In this document: positions 18,526 to 26,181 of the stretch, piece by piece
Position numbering within the stretch: position 1 is the first letter of the stretch
Layout of the letters: every line of letters begins with the position of its first letter
Program-made: the position numbers and the translations under genes
Notes under the pieces: generated by a model
The model's database searches: none
Told to the model about the DNA's origin: nothing
Seen by the model: the letters and a program-made list of their open reading frames with translations, nothing else
NCBI GenBank assembly: GCA_004557185.1
Contig: SFEP01000002.1
Location: forward strand, 9,115 to 73,114
Reading direction: 5' to 3'
DNA from: Bacteroidales bacterium
GTDB taxonomy: Bacteria > Bacteroidota > Bacteroidia > Bacteroidales > Bacteroidaceae
Length of the DNA: 64,000 nucleotides

Positions 18526-18636
18526 TTCCCTCCCTTCTCTCACCATGCCATCGCTCCTACCCCGGCAGCCTTGGCGCTGCTCCGTGGGCTTCACGGAAAG
18601 GTGCCCACGCTGACGGGCTTAGGAGTAGCCGGAAAC

Positions 18637-18710
18637 AGATGCTACGTAAAAAATGTTACGTCGTTCGTAAAAAAAATCACGTCGTTCGTAAACTTTTTTA
18701 CGTAGCATCT
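18637..18710. repeat. Inverted-repeat element with internal 21-bp direct repeats (family C, copy 1)
   Basis: Perfect 17-bp arms (AGATGCTACGTAAAAAA at 18637-18653 and its complement at 18694-18710) enclose two direct repeats of ACGTCGTTCGTAA. These start at 18658 and 18679, 21 bp apart. A second, ~90% similar copy lies at 43412-43485. Confidence 0.9.
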
Positions 18711-18748
18711 ATTTTCGACGGCGTGGCGAGCCGTAAAAATTAGATGCC

Positions 18749-18811
18749 GTGGAAGAAAGTTCCCACGACATGGAAAAAAGTTCCCACGGCGTGGAAGAAA
18801 GCTCCCACGGC
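18749..18811. repeat. 21-bp repeat array, three units (family D)
   Basis: Units resembling GTGGAAGAAAGTTCCCACG plus two bases start at 18749, 18770 and 18791. Each unit is partly self-complementary (GTGG...CCAC). A single similar unit in reverse orientation lies at 43359-43381. Confidence 0.88.
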
Positions 18812-19114
18812 TTCCCGTTGACGCGGGGCGGTGGGCAGGACGCCGGCCAAAGGGCGGTGGCGCGGAGCGGGGCATGCGCTGCGCTGCCCTTGCATGCGCT
18901 GCCCGCTTGCTGCGGTTTCTGTCCTAAGGCCGGCCGTGGGCTTCACCGTTTTTCCCGTTCCCGTCATGGCGGCGGGGCGGGGAGCAAAGGGCGGGGCGCT
19001 CGGGGTGGCGGCAATATGGCATGTATTTGTAGCAAAGCGGCGGGTAAAGAATAAAAAACTGCACACGGCGCCGCTTTGGCGTGCACAGGTTAGAAAGACT
19101 ACCGATTTTTGTCG

Positions 19115-19122
19115 TACCTTTG
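19115..19122 (+). promoter_or_regulatory. -7 promoter element of the nusB cluster
   Basis: TACCTTTG is a perfect TAnnTTTG, 34 bases before the nusB ATG at 19156. Confidence 0.65.
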
Positions 19123-19155
19123 CAATACAAACACATAGCTACCTTTTTGAAATTT

Positions 19156-20187
19156 ATGATTAACAGGGAACTTATCCGTCTGAAAGTGGTGCAACTGGTG
19201 TATGCCTACTATCAGAACGAAGGAAAGACCGTAGCGACGGCCGAGAAAGAACTTGAATTTTCCATGCAAAAGGCTTACGACCTTTACCTCAACCTGCTCA
19301 CACTGCTGTGCGACCTGCGCAACGTGGCCGAAAGCAAAGATGCCGTACGCCTGGCCCGCGAAAAACGCACGGGTGCGGCCGAGGGAGAGCAATCGCCCAA
19401 CAGCCGATTTGCAGAAAACCGTTTCCTGCTACAACTGAATGCCAACCAGACGCTCAACGAGTTCCGCGAGCAACGGCAGGAGCGCTGGGACGACGCAGAG
19501 GGCTTCGTGCGACGCCTCTACACCGAAATGACGGAGAGCGAAACCTTCATGCAATACATGGAGAACGGCGACTTCAGCTACGAGGCCGACCGCGAACTCA
19601 TACGCAAACTCTACAAAACCTTCGTGGTGCCCAACGAGGAACTCGACGACATCATCGAGGGACACTCTCTCTACTGGAACGATGACCGCGAGGTGATTGA
19701 CTCCTTTGTGCTGAAAACCATCAAGCGCTTCGACGAGAAGAACATGGAGGAGCAGGTGCTGCTGCCCATGTACGACAAAGAGGAGGACCACCAGTTTGCC
19801 ATAGGCCTGTTCCGCGAAACGCTGCACCGCGGCCCCGAGTTGCGCCAGCTGATACGCGAGAACGCCAAGAACTGGGACTTCAACCGCATTGCCCTGATGG
19901 ACCTCGTGATTACGCAAACGGCACTGGCCGAGGTGCTCACCTTCGACAGCATCCCCCTCAACATCACCTTCAGCGAGTACATCGACATAGCACGCTGCTA
20001 CAGCACGCCCAAGAGTTATGCCTACGTGAACGGCATGCTCGACGGCATTGTGAAGCGCCTGCGCTCAGAGGGACGCACCACCAAGGAACGCATCATCACC
20101 AAGAAAGCGCACAAGCCCAACCCCAAGCGCGAGGCTGCCGCACAGAAGGCCGACGAAGCACAGGCCGACGAAACACAGGCCGAATGA
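19156..20187 (+). CDS. nusB: Transcription antitermination factor NusB
   Basis: A 343-residue RNA-binding protein that acts with NusE/S10 in rRNA antitermination. The start at 19156 (MINRELIRLKVVQLVYAYYQNEG) fits the promoter at 19115. It also has the N-terminal motif typical of the long Bacteroidetes NusB form. The C-terminal half carries the NusB core (WDFNRIALMDLVITQTALAEVL, PLNITFSEYIDIARCYSTPKSYAYVNGMLDGIVK). The last ~35 residues are a Lys/Ala/Glu-rich tail. It heads the conserved nusB-yajC-ybbR-coaE run. Confidence 0.95.
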   Translation: MINRELIRLKVVQLVYAYYQNEGKTVATAEKELEFSMQKAYDLYLNLLTLLCDLRNVAESKDAVRLAREKRTGAAEGEQSPNSRFAENRFLLQLNANQTLNEFREQRQERWDDAEGFVRRLYTEMTESETFMQYMENGDFSYEADRELIRKLYKTFVVPNEELDDIIEGHSLYWNDDREVIDSFVLKTIKRFDEKNMEEQVLLPMYDKEEDHQFAIGLFRETLHRGPELRQLIRENAKNWDFNRIALMDLVITQTALAEVLTFDSIPLNITFSEYIDIARCYSTPKSYAYVNGMLDGIVKRLRSEGRTTKERIITKKAHKPNPKREAAAQKADEAQADETQAE

Positions 20188-20260
20188 CCTGGCCGCAGGC
20201 TGCGCACACGACAAAAGCAGAGACATTTTTTCAAACCCCAACTCATAACCCTTTCAACCC

Positions 20261-20563
20261 ATGAATCTTATTCCCCTTCAGGCTGCCGGCGCACAAGGCG
20301 GCGGTTTGCAGATGATAATCATGATGGTGGTACTTTTTGCCATTATGTACTTCTTCATGATTCGTCCACAGCAGAAGAAACAAAAGGAACTGCAGAAAAT
20401 GCGCGATGCCCTCAAGGTGGGCGACCGCGTGGTAACCAGCGGCGGCCTGCACGGCACGGTGAGCAGCATCAACGAAGAGCAGCGTCTGGTAGTCATCAAC
20501 GCTGACAAGGGCGTAAACCTCACCTTCTCAAAGGATGCCGTGACGCCCATCATCGAGAAATAA
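20261..20563 (+). CDS. yajC: Preprotein translocase subunit YajC
   Basis: A 100-residue inner-membrane protein that associates with SecDF. One transmembrane helix (MIIMMVVLFAIMYFFMI, residues ~23-40) is followed by the diagnostic RPQQKKQKELQKM. The cytoplasmic segment VGDRVVTSGGLHGTVSSI comes next. It lies 73 bp after nusB, probably co-transcribed, and is followed by a hairpin terminator (20585-20610). Confidence 0.96.
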   Translation: MNLIPLQAAGAQGGGLQMIIMMVVLFAIMYFFMIRPQQKKQKELQKMRDALKVGDRVVTSGGLHGTVSSINEEQRLVVINADKGVNLTFSKDAVTPIIEK

Positions 20564-20584
20564 ATCACCGAGCATTCAACTCAC

Positions 20585-20620
20585 AGGGCAAAGGCTGCGG
20601 TCTTTGCCCTTGTTGTTTGC
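20585..20620 (+). terminator. Hairpin after yajC
   Basis: AGGGCAAAG (20585-20593) pairs with CTTTGCCCT (20602-20610), followed by the T-rich TGTTGTTTGC. It probably attenuates rather than ends the transcript, since ybbR follows on the same strand. Confidence 0.6.
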
Positions 20621-20694
20621 ACACCATGTGGCCTTAGGCTCCCTATGCACGACAAACGCGGCGGCGCAGCACGCCGCCTCTATCACACCGCACT

Positions 20695-21678
20695 ATGACA
20701 CTCAAGAACGCCTCAAAGAAAGGTCTGGCCATGATTTGGAACAGGCAATTCTTCATCTTCCTGTTCTTCCTCGCGCTGTCGAGCGTGTTCTGGGCCATGC
20801 AGGCTCTCAACGAAACGTATGAGGAGGACTTCTACATTCCCCTGCGGCTGGAGGGTGTGCCGGGCAACGTGGTGGTGACCACCGAACTGCCCGCAGCACT
20901 GCACGTGAGGCTGCAGGACAAGGGCGTGAACCTCATAGCCTATCGCACAACCAACCGCTTCAAGGATATCAGCATCGACTTTGCCAACTATGCCAACGCC
21001 GCAGGGCACGTGATGCTGCCGGGCACGGAACTGATGAAGCAGGTGAACTCGCAACTGCTGCCCAGCACGCACGTGGTGGCTTACAAGCCCGACGCACTCG
21101 ACTTCTACTACAACTACGGGCAGTGCAAACGTGTGCCCGTGGTGCTCACAGGGCATGTGTCGGCAGGCAAACTCTACTCGTTGGCGCAAATCAAATGTCC
21201 GCACGACTCGGTGACGGTGTATGCCACACGCGAGGTGCTCGACACCATTACCGGGGCTTACACGCAACCGCTGAACCTGCGCAACCTGACGGACACAATG
21301 CAGGTGAAGGCTACTTTCCAGGCGGTGAGAGGCGCCAAATTCGTGCCCGCTACCACGCAGGTGACCTTCTGCATAGACCGCATGGTGGAGAAAACGGTGC
21401 AGGTGCCTGTGCAGCAGGTGAATTTCCCCGCTGCCAAGCAACTACGCACCTTCCCCGGCTCGGTGAAGGTAACGTTCCAGGTGCCGATGGGCCTATACAG
21501 AAAGGTGACGGGCAACGACTTCGTGATTGTGGTAAACTACGAGGAACTGCTGCATAACAAGACAAACATGTGCCGCCTGGCGCTGAAGAGTGTGCCGGCA
21601 GGTGCAAGCCACGTGCGCATCGTGCCGCAGGACGTGGAATTTGTGATAGAGGACGTACCCGAAAATGAAATGGAATAG
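20695..21678 (+). CDS. YbbR-domain (CdaR-like) membrane protein
   Basis: A 327-residue protein with one N-terminal transmembrane segment (FFIFLFFLALSSVFWAM, residues ~17-33) and an extracytoplasmic part built of YbbR-like beta domains. In Firmicutes the YbbR protein CdaR regulates a diadenylate cyclase. In Bacteroidetes the gene is typically placed between yajC and coaE, as here, and its role is unproven. The stop overlaps the start of coaE by 14 bp, so translation is coupled. Confidence 0.85.
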   Translation: MTLKNASKKGLAMIWNRQFFIFLFFLALSSVFWAMQALNETYEEDFYIPLRLEGVPGNVVVTTELPAALHVRLQDKGVNLIAYRTTNRFKDISIDFANYANAAGHVMLPGTELMKQVNSQLLPSTHVVAYKPDALDFYYNYGQCKRVPVVLTGHVSAGKLYSLAQIKCPHDSVTVYATREVLDTITGAYTQPLNLRNLTDTMQVKATFQAVRGAKFVPATTQVTFCIDRMVEKTVQVPVQQVNFPAAKQLRTFPGSVKVTFQVPMGLYRKVTGNDFVIVVNYEELLHNKTNMCRLALKSVPAGASHVRIVPQDVEFVIEDVPENEME

Positions 21679-22441
21679 GAACGAACCGGACACCCTCGTG
21701 CAAGTGCCCCCCGTGTTGCGCATAGGCATTACGGGGGGCATTGGCTCTGGTAAATCGTATGTGTGCCGGCAGCTGGAGGCTGTGGGGCATGAGGTATTCT
21801 ACTGCGATGAGGAGGCGAAACGCATCATTCGCCACGATGCCACCGTGCAGCAGGCGCTGCGGCAACTGGTGGGGCACGAGGTGTATGACGCCGAAGGCCG
21901 CCTCGTGAAGCCCGTGCTGGCGGCTTATCTGTGCCGCGGCAGGGAGTATGCCGCCCAGGTGGATGCCATCGTGCATCCCCGTGTGGCCTTGGCTTTTGCC
22001 CAAAGGGCCTGGCTCAAAGCGCACAGGACTGCCACAGCCAGCGGCTCGGCAGCGGGCTGTCCCGCCCCGCCCTCGTGGACAGCGACACTGGGCGGGGTGG
22101 CACCGCAGGAGGTGCCGGCGGCACTGGGCGGGATACTGCCCGCCGCCCCCCGCATCTGCCCCACCCTGCAAGGCTGCACGCGGCCGCTAACACTGACGCC
22201 TGCCGACCTGCAGCAACTCGACCCCGACACGACGCTGTTCATGGAATGTGCGCTGCTCTATGAGTCGCACTTCGACCATCTGGTGCACCGCGTGCTGATG
22301 GTGGACGCTCCGCTGGACGTGAGGCTGCAACGCGTGATGGCTCGCGACAAGGTGAGCGAAGAGAAGGCGAGGGCATGGATGGCGCTGCAAATGGACGACA
22401 GCGAGAAACGGAGCCGCGCCGACTGGGTGGTGCAGAACTGA
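21665..22441 (+). CDS. coaE: Dephospho-CoA kinase with unusual internal insertion
   Basis: A 258-residue enzyme for the last step of CoA synthesis. The P-loop is GGIGSGKS (residues 24-31) and CoaE motifs such as YCDEEAKRI, PLDVRLQRVMARD and RADWVVQN follow. Two things are odd. Between HRTATAS and LTPADLQ there are ~50 extra residues rich in Ala, Gly and Pro, encoded by very GC-rich DNA with internal direct and inverted repeats. The protein also ends right after the VVQN motif, missing the usual last ~15 residues. The core is intact on both sides, so it is probably still active. The start overlaps ybbR by 14 bp. Confidence 0.92.
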   Translation: MKWNRNEPDTLVQVPPVLRIGITGGIGSGKSYVCRQLEAVGHEVFYCDEEAKRIIRHDATVQQALRQLVGHEVYDAEGRLVKPVLAAYLCRGREYAAQVDAIVHPRVALAFAQRAWLKAHRTATASGSAAGCPAPPSWTATLGGVAPQEVPAALGGILPAAPRICPTLQGCTRPLTLTPADLQQLDPDTTLFMECALLYESHFDHLVHRVLMVDAPLDVRLQRVMARDKVSEEKARAWMALQMDDSEKRSRADWVVQN

Positions 22442-22677
22442 CGACATGCTGGCTGGGCGGTAGGCTACGCTGGGCCGGGCTTTACCAATGAGTCAAAGCA
22501 TGTGCTTGGCTGGCTGTAGTGTTTTCCATCATTATCCTAAGCATTTGCTACGCTGGTCCGGGCATTAGCCACGCGGACCAGAGCGTTGGCCACGCTGGCC
22601 AGGGCATTTTCCACACCTGCCAAGGCTTTTCCACACTTCATGCCGCAAGGTGCTCTGTAGCCATCCCGGCCATAATG
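22442..22677. other. Intergenic region with 21-bp repeats
   Basis: No gene. It contains a lone unit GCTACGCTGGGCCGGGCTTT (22464) and the four-unit 21-bp array at 22547-22630, then leads into the bidirectional terminator. Confidence 0.7.
22547..22630. repeat. 21-bp repeat array, four units (family E)
   Basis: Degenerate units start at 22547, 22568, 22589 and 22610, exactly 21 bp apart. They follow a pattern like GCCACGCTGGCCAGGGCATT. The array spans 84 bp. A related single unit begins 83 bp upstream at 22464. Confidence 0.85.
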
Positions 22678-22735
22678 AAAGCGCGAGGGGCGCACCGTGA
22701 GATGTTCACAATCTCAGGTGCGCCCCTCGCGCTTT
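22678..22735. terminator. Strong bidirectional terminator
   Basis: Perfect 19-bp arms run AAAGCGCGAGGGGCGCACC (22678-22696) and its complement (22717-22735), with TTTTT to the right and A-rich sequence to the left. An inner 6-bp stem (TGAGAT/ATCTCA) extends the hairpin. It serves both coaE (plus) and the convergent outer-membrane protein gene (minus). Confidence 0.9.
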
Positions 22736-22758
22736 TTGGGCATTGCGCCGTAGAGCGC

Positions 22759-25700
22759 TTAGAAGTAGAACTTGGTACCGAGCATCAGATGCACTTCGCC
22801 CTCGGCGGGGTGGGTGGTTTCAAACTCGATTTTCTTGGACGATATGCTGGCCTGCGGCTCGAAGTAAACCTCGATGAGGCGACTCACGCGGCAACCGAGC
22901 TGCATGGAGGCCTGGAAACCGAAGCCCTTCATGGTAGGCCACCAGTTGTAGCGACGGTTGATGGTGTAGATGGGACCCACAGCCGTGGTTAACTGGAAGA
23001 GCTTGTGCTCGGTGCTCTCACCCGTGAGGGCGGCACGGATGTTGGTGATGTACTCGATATGTACGATGTTGTTCACGCTGTTGCCCTTGCCACTGCGCTG
23101 CACGGCGGTGCGGCTGTAACCACCCCTGATGCCATGCACATTGCCAAACCAGCGACCATAGCAGAGGTCGGCGGGCAGCGTGAGCTTGCGCTTGATGGGG
23201 TTGATGGTGTTGATGTTACCCGTGTAGAGGCCGACACCGATGCCCGTCTGCACGAAGTTCTTGCGCTCTACGTCGCTGAACTGGCGCTCGGAGCGCTTCA
23301 CACGCTGGAAACCGTAGTCAATACCGAGCATGGCCGTGGGAGCAAGACGCTCGCGGCGCTCGCCAACACGCTGGGTGAAACGGTAGGGCAACTGGCCCTC
23401 AAGATAGACGTTGACGTTGGGCGACACGCGGAAGGAGAGTTGGGCCCCCACGTGAAGGTCAAACAATGCGTTCTTGTCGCCCTCAACAGTATAGTCGCCG
23501 CCCACGTTGAAACCGCCTAAGGCTATCACGTTGACAAGGCGCTCGGGGTTATAGCCCAAGGTGTGTGCCGTGAGGTCGGTAAGGAGGTCGCCTCCCAGCG
23601 AGCCTTCGCAGTAGCGATGGGCACTGCCAAGGATGCTCGATGCCTTCACGTTGGCACGCCATGCGCTGTAAGGATTGAACCAGCTGACGTAGCTGAGGCG
23701 TGCAGTGGGGGCATACCATGACTTGTCGCCCAGATAACGGGCCGGGGCATACATACCGCCAGCCACAGAGATGTAGCTGCGGTGACCGTGCTCCTGATAG
23801 AGGGGCCTGTCGTGCTCGGTCTCCGCACCGCGCATGTTCACTTTGATACCGGCAAGGAGGTCGGCCACGGGGTCAACACTACGTTGCATGGGGTTGGGAG
23901 CGAAGTGGCTGTTGTAGATGCGTATCTGCGGCTCTACGTAGACGGAGAGCATCTTGGTGATGTGCGCCTCAGCCTGCAAGCCGCCTTGCACCATGAAGTA
24001 GGGCGCGCCCTTGCTGCCGTAGTTGGTGCGCTTGCTCATGCCCAGACCAAGCAGGGCATAGAGGTCGAACCAGCGCTTGTGGCGTACGCCCAAGAAGGAG
24101 TTGGTCACGTGGAACATGTAGTCGGCACCCACCGTGATGCTGCGGAATTTGTCAACAGAGCCCGTTTGGTACTGGCCAAAGCGGCCCCATACGCGAGCAC
24201 CGTGCAGAGAGGTGAACCACTGGCCAAAACCGAGATGGGCCACATAGCCTAAGTAGTCGAAAGGATGCTGGAAGACGGTGCGCGAACCTACCCAGCCCGT
24301 ACCGCCGGCTATTTCGAGGAACATGTTGTCGCGCCAGCTCTTGCGCTCAAACTCGTCGGGCGAACGGCGCAGGTCGAAGCCCTTGCGGAAGTCGCTATTG
24401 ATGGTCAAACCTGCCAGCATGGAGGTGGCTACTTCGTAACGCGAGGTGTTGATGCCCGGTGTAGCGCCGGTTTTGTAAAGCTCGAGACGGGGCTCTACGT
24501 AGAAGTCGAGGCCCTGCATGAGGCGCACGTTGGCCTGGATGCCTCCCACGTAGCCGAGTTCCGTATCGTTGAAGTAGTTGTTGTGGAAATGCTTCAATTC
24601 CAAACCGGCGAGGGCGTTGAAACTGACGCGACGGTCGTTGCGGTAGCCAGCGAAGAAGTTGGAGAGGTTGAACATGTAGTCCAATTCGCCAGCCACGTAA
24701 CGCAGGAAGCGTTGCTCATAGGGCCTTTCGGGCACACGCTGGAAACCGCCACGCTCGGTGCGACCACCGTACATGCCGAGGCGCACACCGTTGTAGCGGC
24801 CGAACCATTTACCCACACCGAGGTAGCCGAGCACGCCGCGGTTGTTTTTCCAGCTTCCGGGCAAGGCGTTCACCACAAACGTGGGGCCTGCGGCCGTGGA
24901 GAGGAACCAGTTTTCAAAGAACTTCTTCGAGAAGGTTTGGTCAAACGAGCGTTCCTCCTGCTCCATACGGCGGAAGCCCAAACCTGCCATGATTTCGGCA
25001 TAGGGGCGCATCTGGTGCCAGGTGGGCAGCTGCGTGACGCCGTTCGACAATACGCCGACACGGGGCTCTACGTACAGATAATTATAACGCATCAGCTTGA
25101 CCTGGCTGCGAAGGCCCACGTGCACACCGAAGCCAAAGTCTCTGTTTCCATGACTGTTGGAGACGGACACATCGGCACCGAAGACACCGTGCATCTCGAA
25201 GCGGCGCGGCTTCATGTAGTCGGGACGTGCCACAGAGTGCAGGTTGAGCGTATAGTCCAAGCCGATGCCTACGAAGCGGGTGCGCTGTTCGACCATGCGG
25301 TAACGACCTCCCTTGATGGTGAGGCGAGCACCGTGTTCGGGCGTGAACCATTTACCAAGGGCTGCCTCGCCCTGCGCACCAAACTGGTGTATCATGCGGG
25401 TGGCCATGAAGTTGACACCAAAGCCGCCTTCAAAGTAGAGATGCTCTGCCCAGCCTTTGTTGGCAAAATGCTTCGCGATGTTGGGGTTGCCCATCATGTA
25501 GTAGACAGCACCGAGGGAGTCCTTGGGGGCAACGGTGTCGAGGTCAATGGGAATGATGGTGCGCGGACGCCACTTATTTGCTTCCACATCCTGATATTCC
25601 TTGATGCGACGCTGCAGTTCCCAATAATCCTCAACTGCCTGGAAGTTGAAGCTGAAGGGGGGCTCTTTCTTTTCGGCTTTCGGTTCCTTCTGCTTGCGCT

Positions 25701-26052
25701 TCTTCTTGCCGCCTTGAATGCTGTCGGTGGGGATGCCGCTGCTTTTCACGCTTTGAGTGATCACAGCAGAGTCGGCTTGCACGGCCTTGTCATCAGTTTT
25801 GCGGCGTTTGCGCTTCGATGCTTTGGCCTCCTTGCCAGCAACGGCTTTCGCGGTGGTGTCGGCGGCCTCAGCTTGCGTTACCACAGCTTGCGTTACCACA
25901 GCCGTATCCTGCCGCAAGCTATCGGCCACCTGCTGCGCTACGGCCTGAAGGGAGAATCCACAGGCCAGAGCACCAACAGCCAGCATTCTGTGTAGTTTAT
26001 GCTGCAAATACATGTCTTTGCAAATATCTTTGTTTCGTGTTGTTTGGTTCAT
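22759..26052 (-). CDS. Giant outer-membrane protein with five ~180-residue barrel repeats
   Basis: A 1097-residue exported protein. The start at 26052 gives MNQTTRNKDICKDMYLQHKL ahead of the hydrophobic signal; an internal Met at residue 14 is equally plausible. After the signal comes a Lys/Arg-rich linker (KKKRKQKEPKAEKK), then five tandem units. Each begins with a strand like FLEIAGGTG and contains a WF motif followed by G-x-R (WFTPEHGARL, WFGRYNGVRL, WFTSLHGARV, WFNPYSAWRA, WFGNVHGIRG). These motifs fall near residues 233, 416, 612, 791 and 968. The C-terminus ends in Phe (MLGTKFYF), as in BAM-inserted outer-membrane proteins. The family is not recognised. It is last in a set with the OmpA-like and DUF3575 genes. 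Confidence 0.8.
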   Translation of the reverse strand: MNQTTRNKDICKDMYLQHKLHRMLAVGALACGFSLQAVAQQVADSLRQDTAVVTQAVVTQAEAADTTAKAVAGKEAKASKRKRRKTDDKAVQADSAVITQSVKSSGIPTDSIQGGKKKRKQKEPKAEKKEPPFSFNFQAVEDYWELQRRIKEYQDVEANKWRPRTIIPIDLDTVAPKDSLGAVYYMMGNPNIAKHFANKGWAEHLYFEGGFGVNFMATRMIHQFGAQGEAALGKWFTPEHGARLTIKGGRYRMVEQRTRFVGIGLDYTLNLHSVARPDYMKPRRFEMHGVFGADVSVSNSHGNRDFGFGVHVGLRSQVKLMRYNYLYVEPRVGVLSNGVTQLPTWHQMRPYAEIMAGLGFRRMEQEERSFDQTFSKKFFENWFLSTAAGPTFVVNALPGSWKNNRGVLGYLGVGKWFGRYNGVRLGMYGGRTERGGFQRVPERPYEQRFLRYVAGELDYMFNLSNFFAGYRNDRRVSFNALAGLELKHFHNNYFNDTELGYVGGIQANVRLMQGLDFYVEPRLELYKTGATPGINTSRYEVATSMLAGLTINSDFRKGFDLRRSPDEFERKSWRDNMFLEIAGGTGWVGSRTVFQHPFDYLGYVAHLGFGQWFTSLHGARVWGRFGQYQTGSVDKFRSITVGADYMFHVTNSFLGVRHKRWFDLYALLGLGMSKRTNYGSKGAPYFMVQGGLQAEAHITKMLSVYVEPQIRIYNSHFAPNPMQRSVDPVADLLAGIKVNMRGAETEHDRPLYQEHGHRSYISVAGGMYAPARYLGDKSWYAPTARLSYVSWFNPYSAWRANVKASSILGSAHRYCEGSLGGDLLTDLTAHTLGYNPERLVNVIALGGFNVGGDYTVEGDKNALFDLHVGAQLSFRVSPNVNVYLEGQLPYRFTQRVGERRERLAPTAMLGIDYGFQRVKRSERQFSDVERKNFVQTGIGVGLYTGNINTINPIKRKLTLPADLCYGRWFGNVHGIRGGYSRTAVQRSGKGNSVNNIVHIEYITNIRAALTGESTEHKLFQLTTAVGPIYTINRRYNWWPTMKGFGFQASMQLGCRVSRLIEVYFEPQASISSKKIEFETTHPAEGEVHLMLGTKFYF

Positions 26053-26181
26053 TGTAGGCGGTTCGTTTTACCGTTCATCTCTTCTTCCACAGCCCTTTGC
26101 ATCAAGCAGTAGCAGCGTGGGTTTGCCGTGAATAGGGGTAACTGCACTTGCTGACATAGCGTGGCTGTCGGCACGGCAGCG

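Larger units (their letters stand above)
18354..19114. other. Long intergenic region between the CotH gene and nusB
   Basis: No supported gene. In order it holds the CotH terminator, a 26-bp direct repeat (18416 and 18500), the inverted-repeat element at 18637 and the 21-bp array at 18749. The remaining GC-rich stretch (18812-19114) shows nothing recognisable. Confidence 0.7.
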
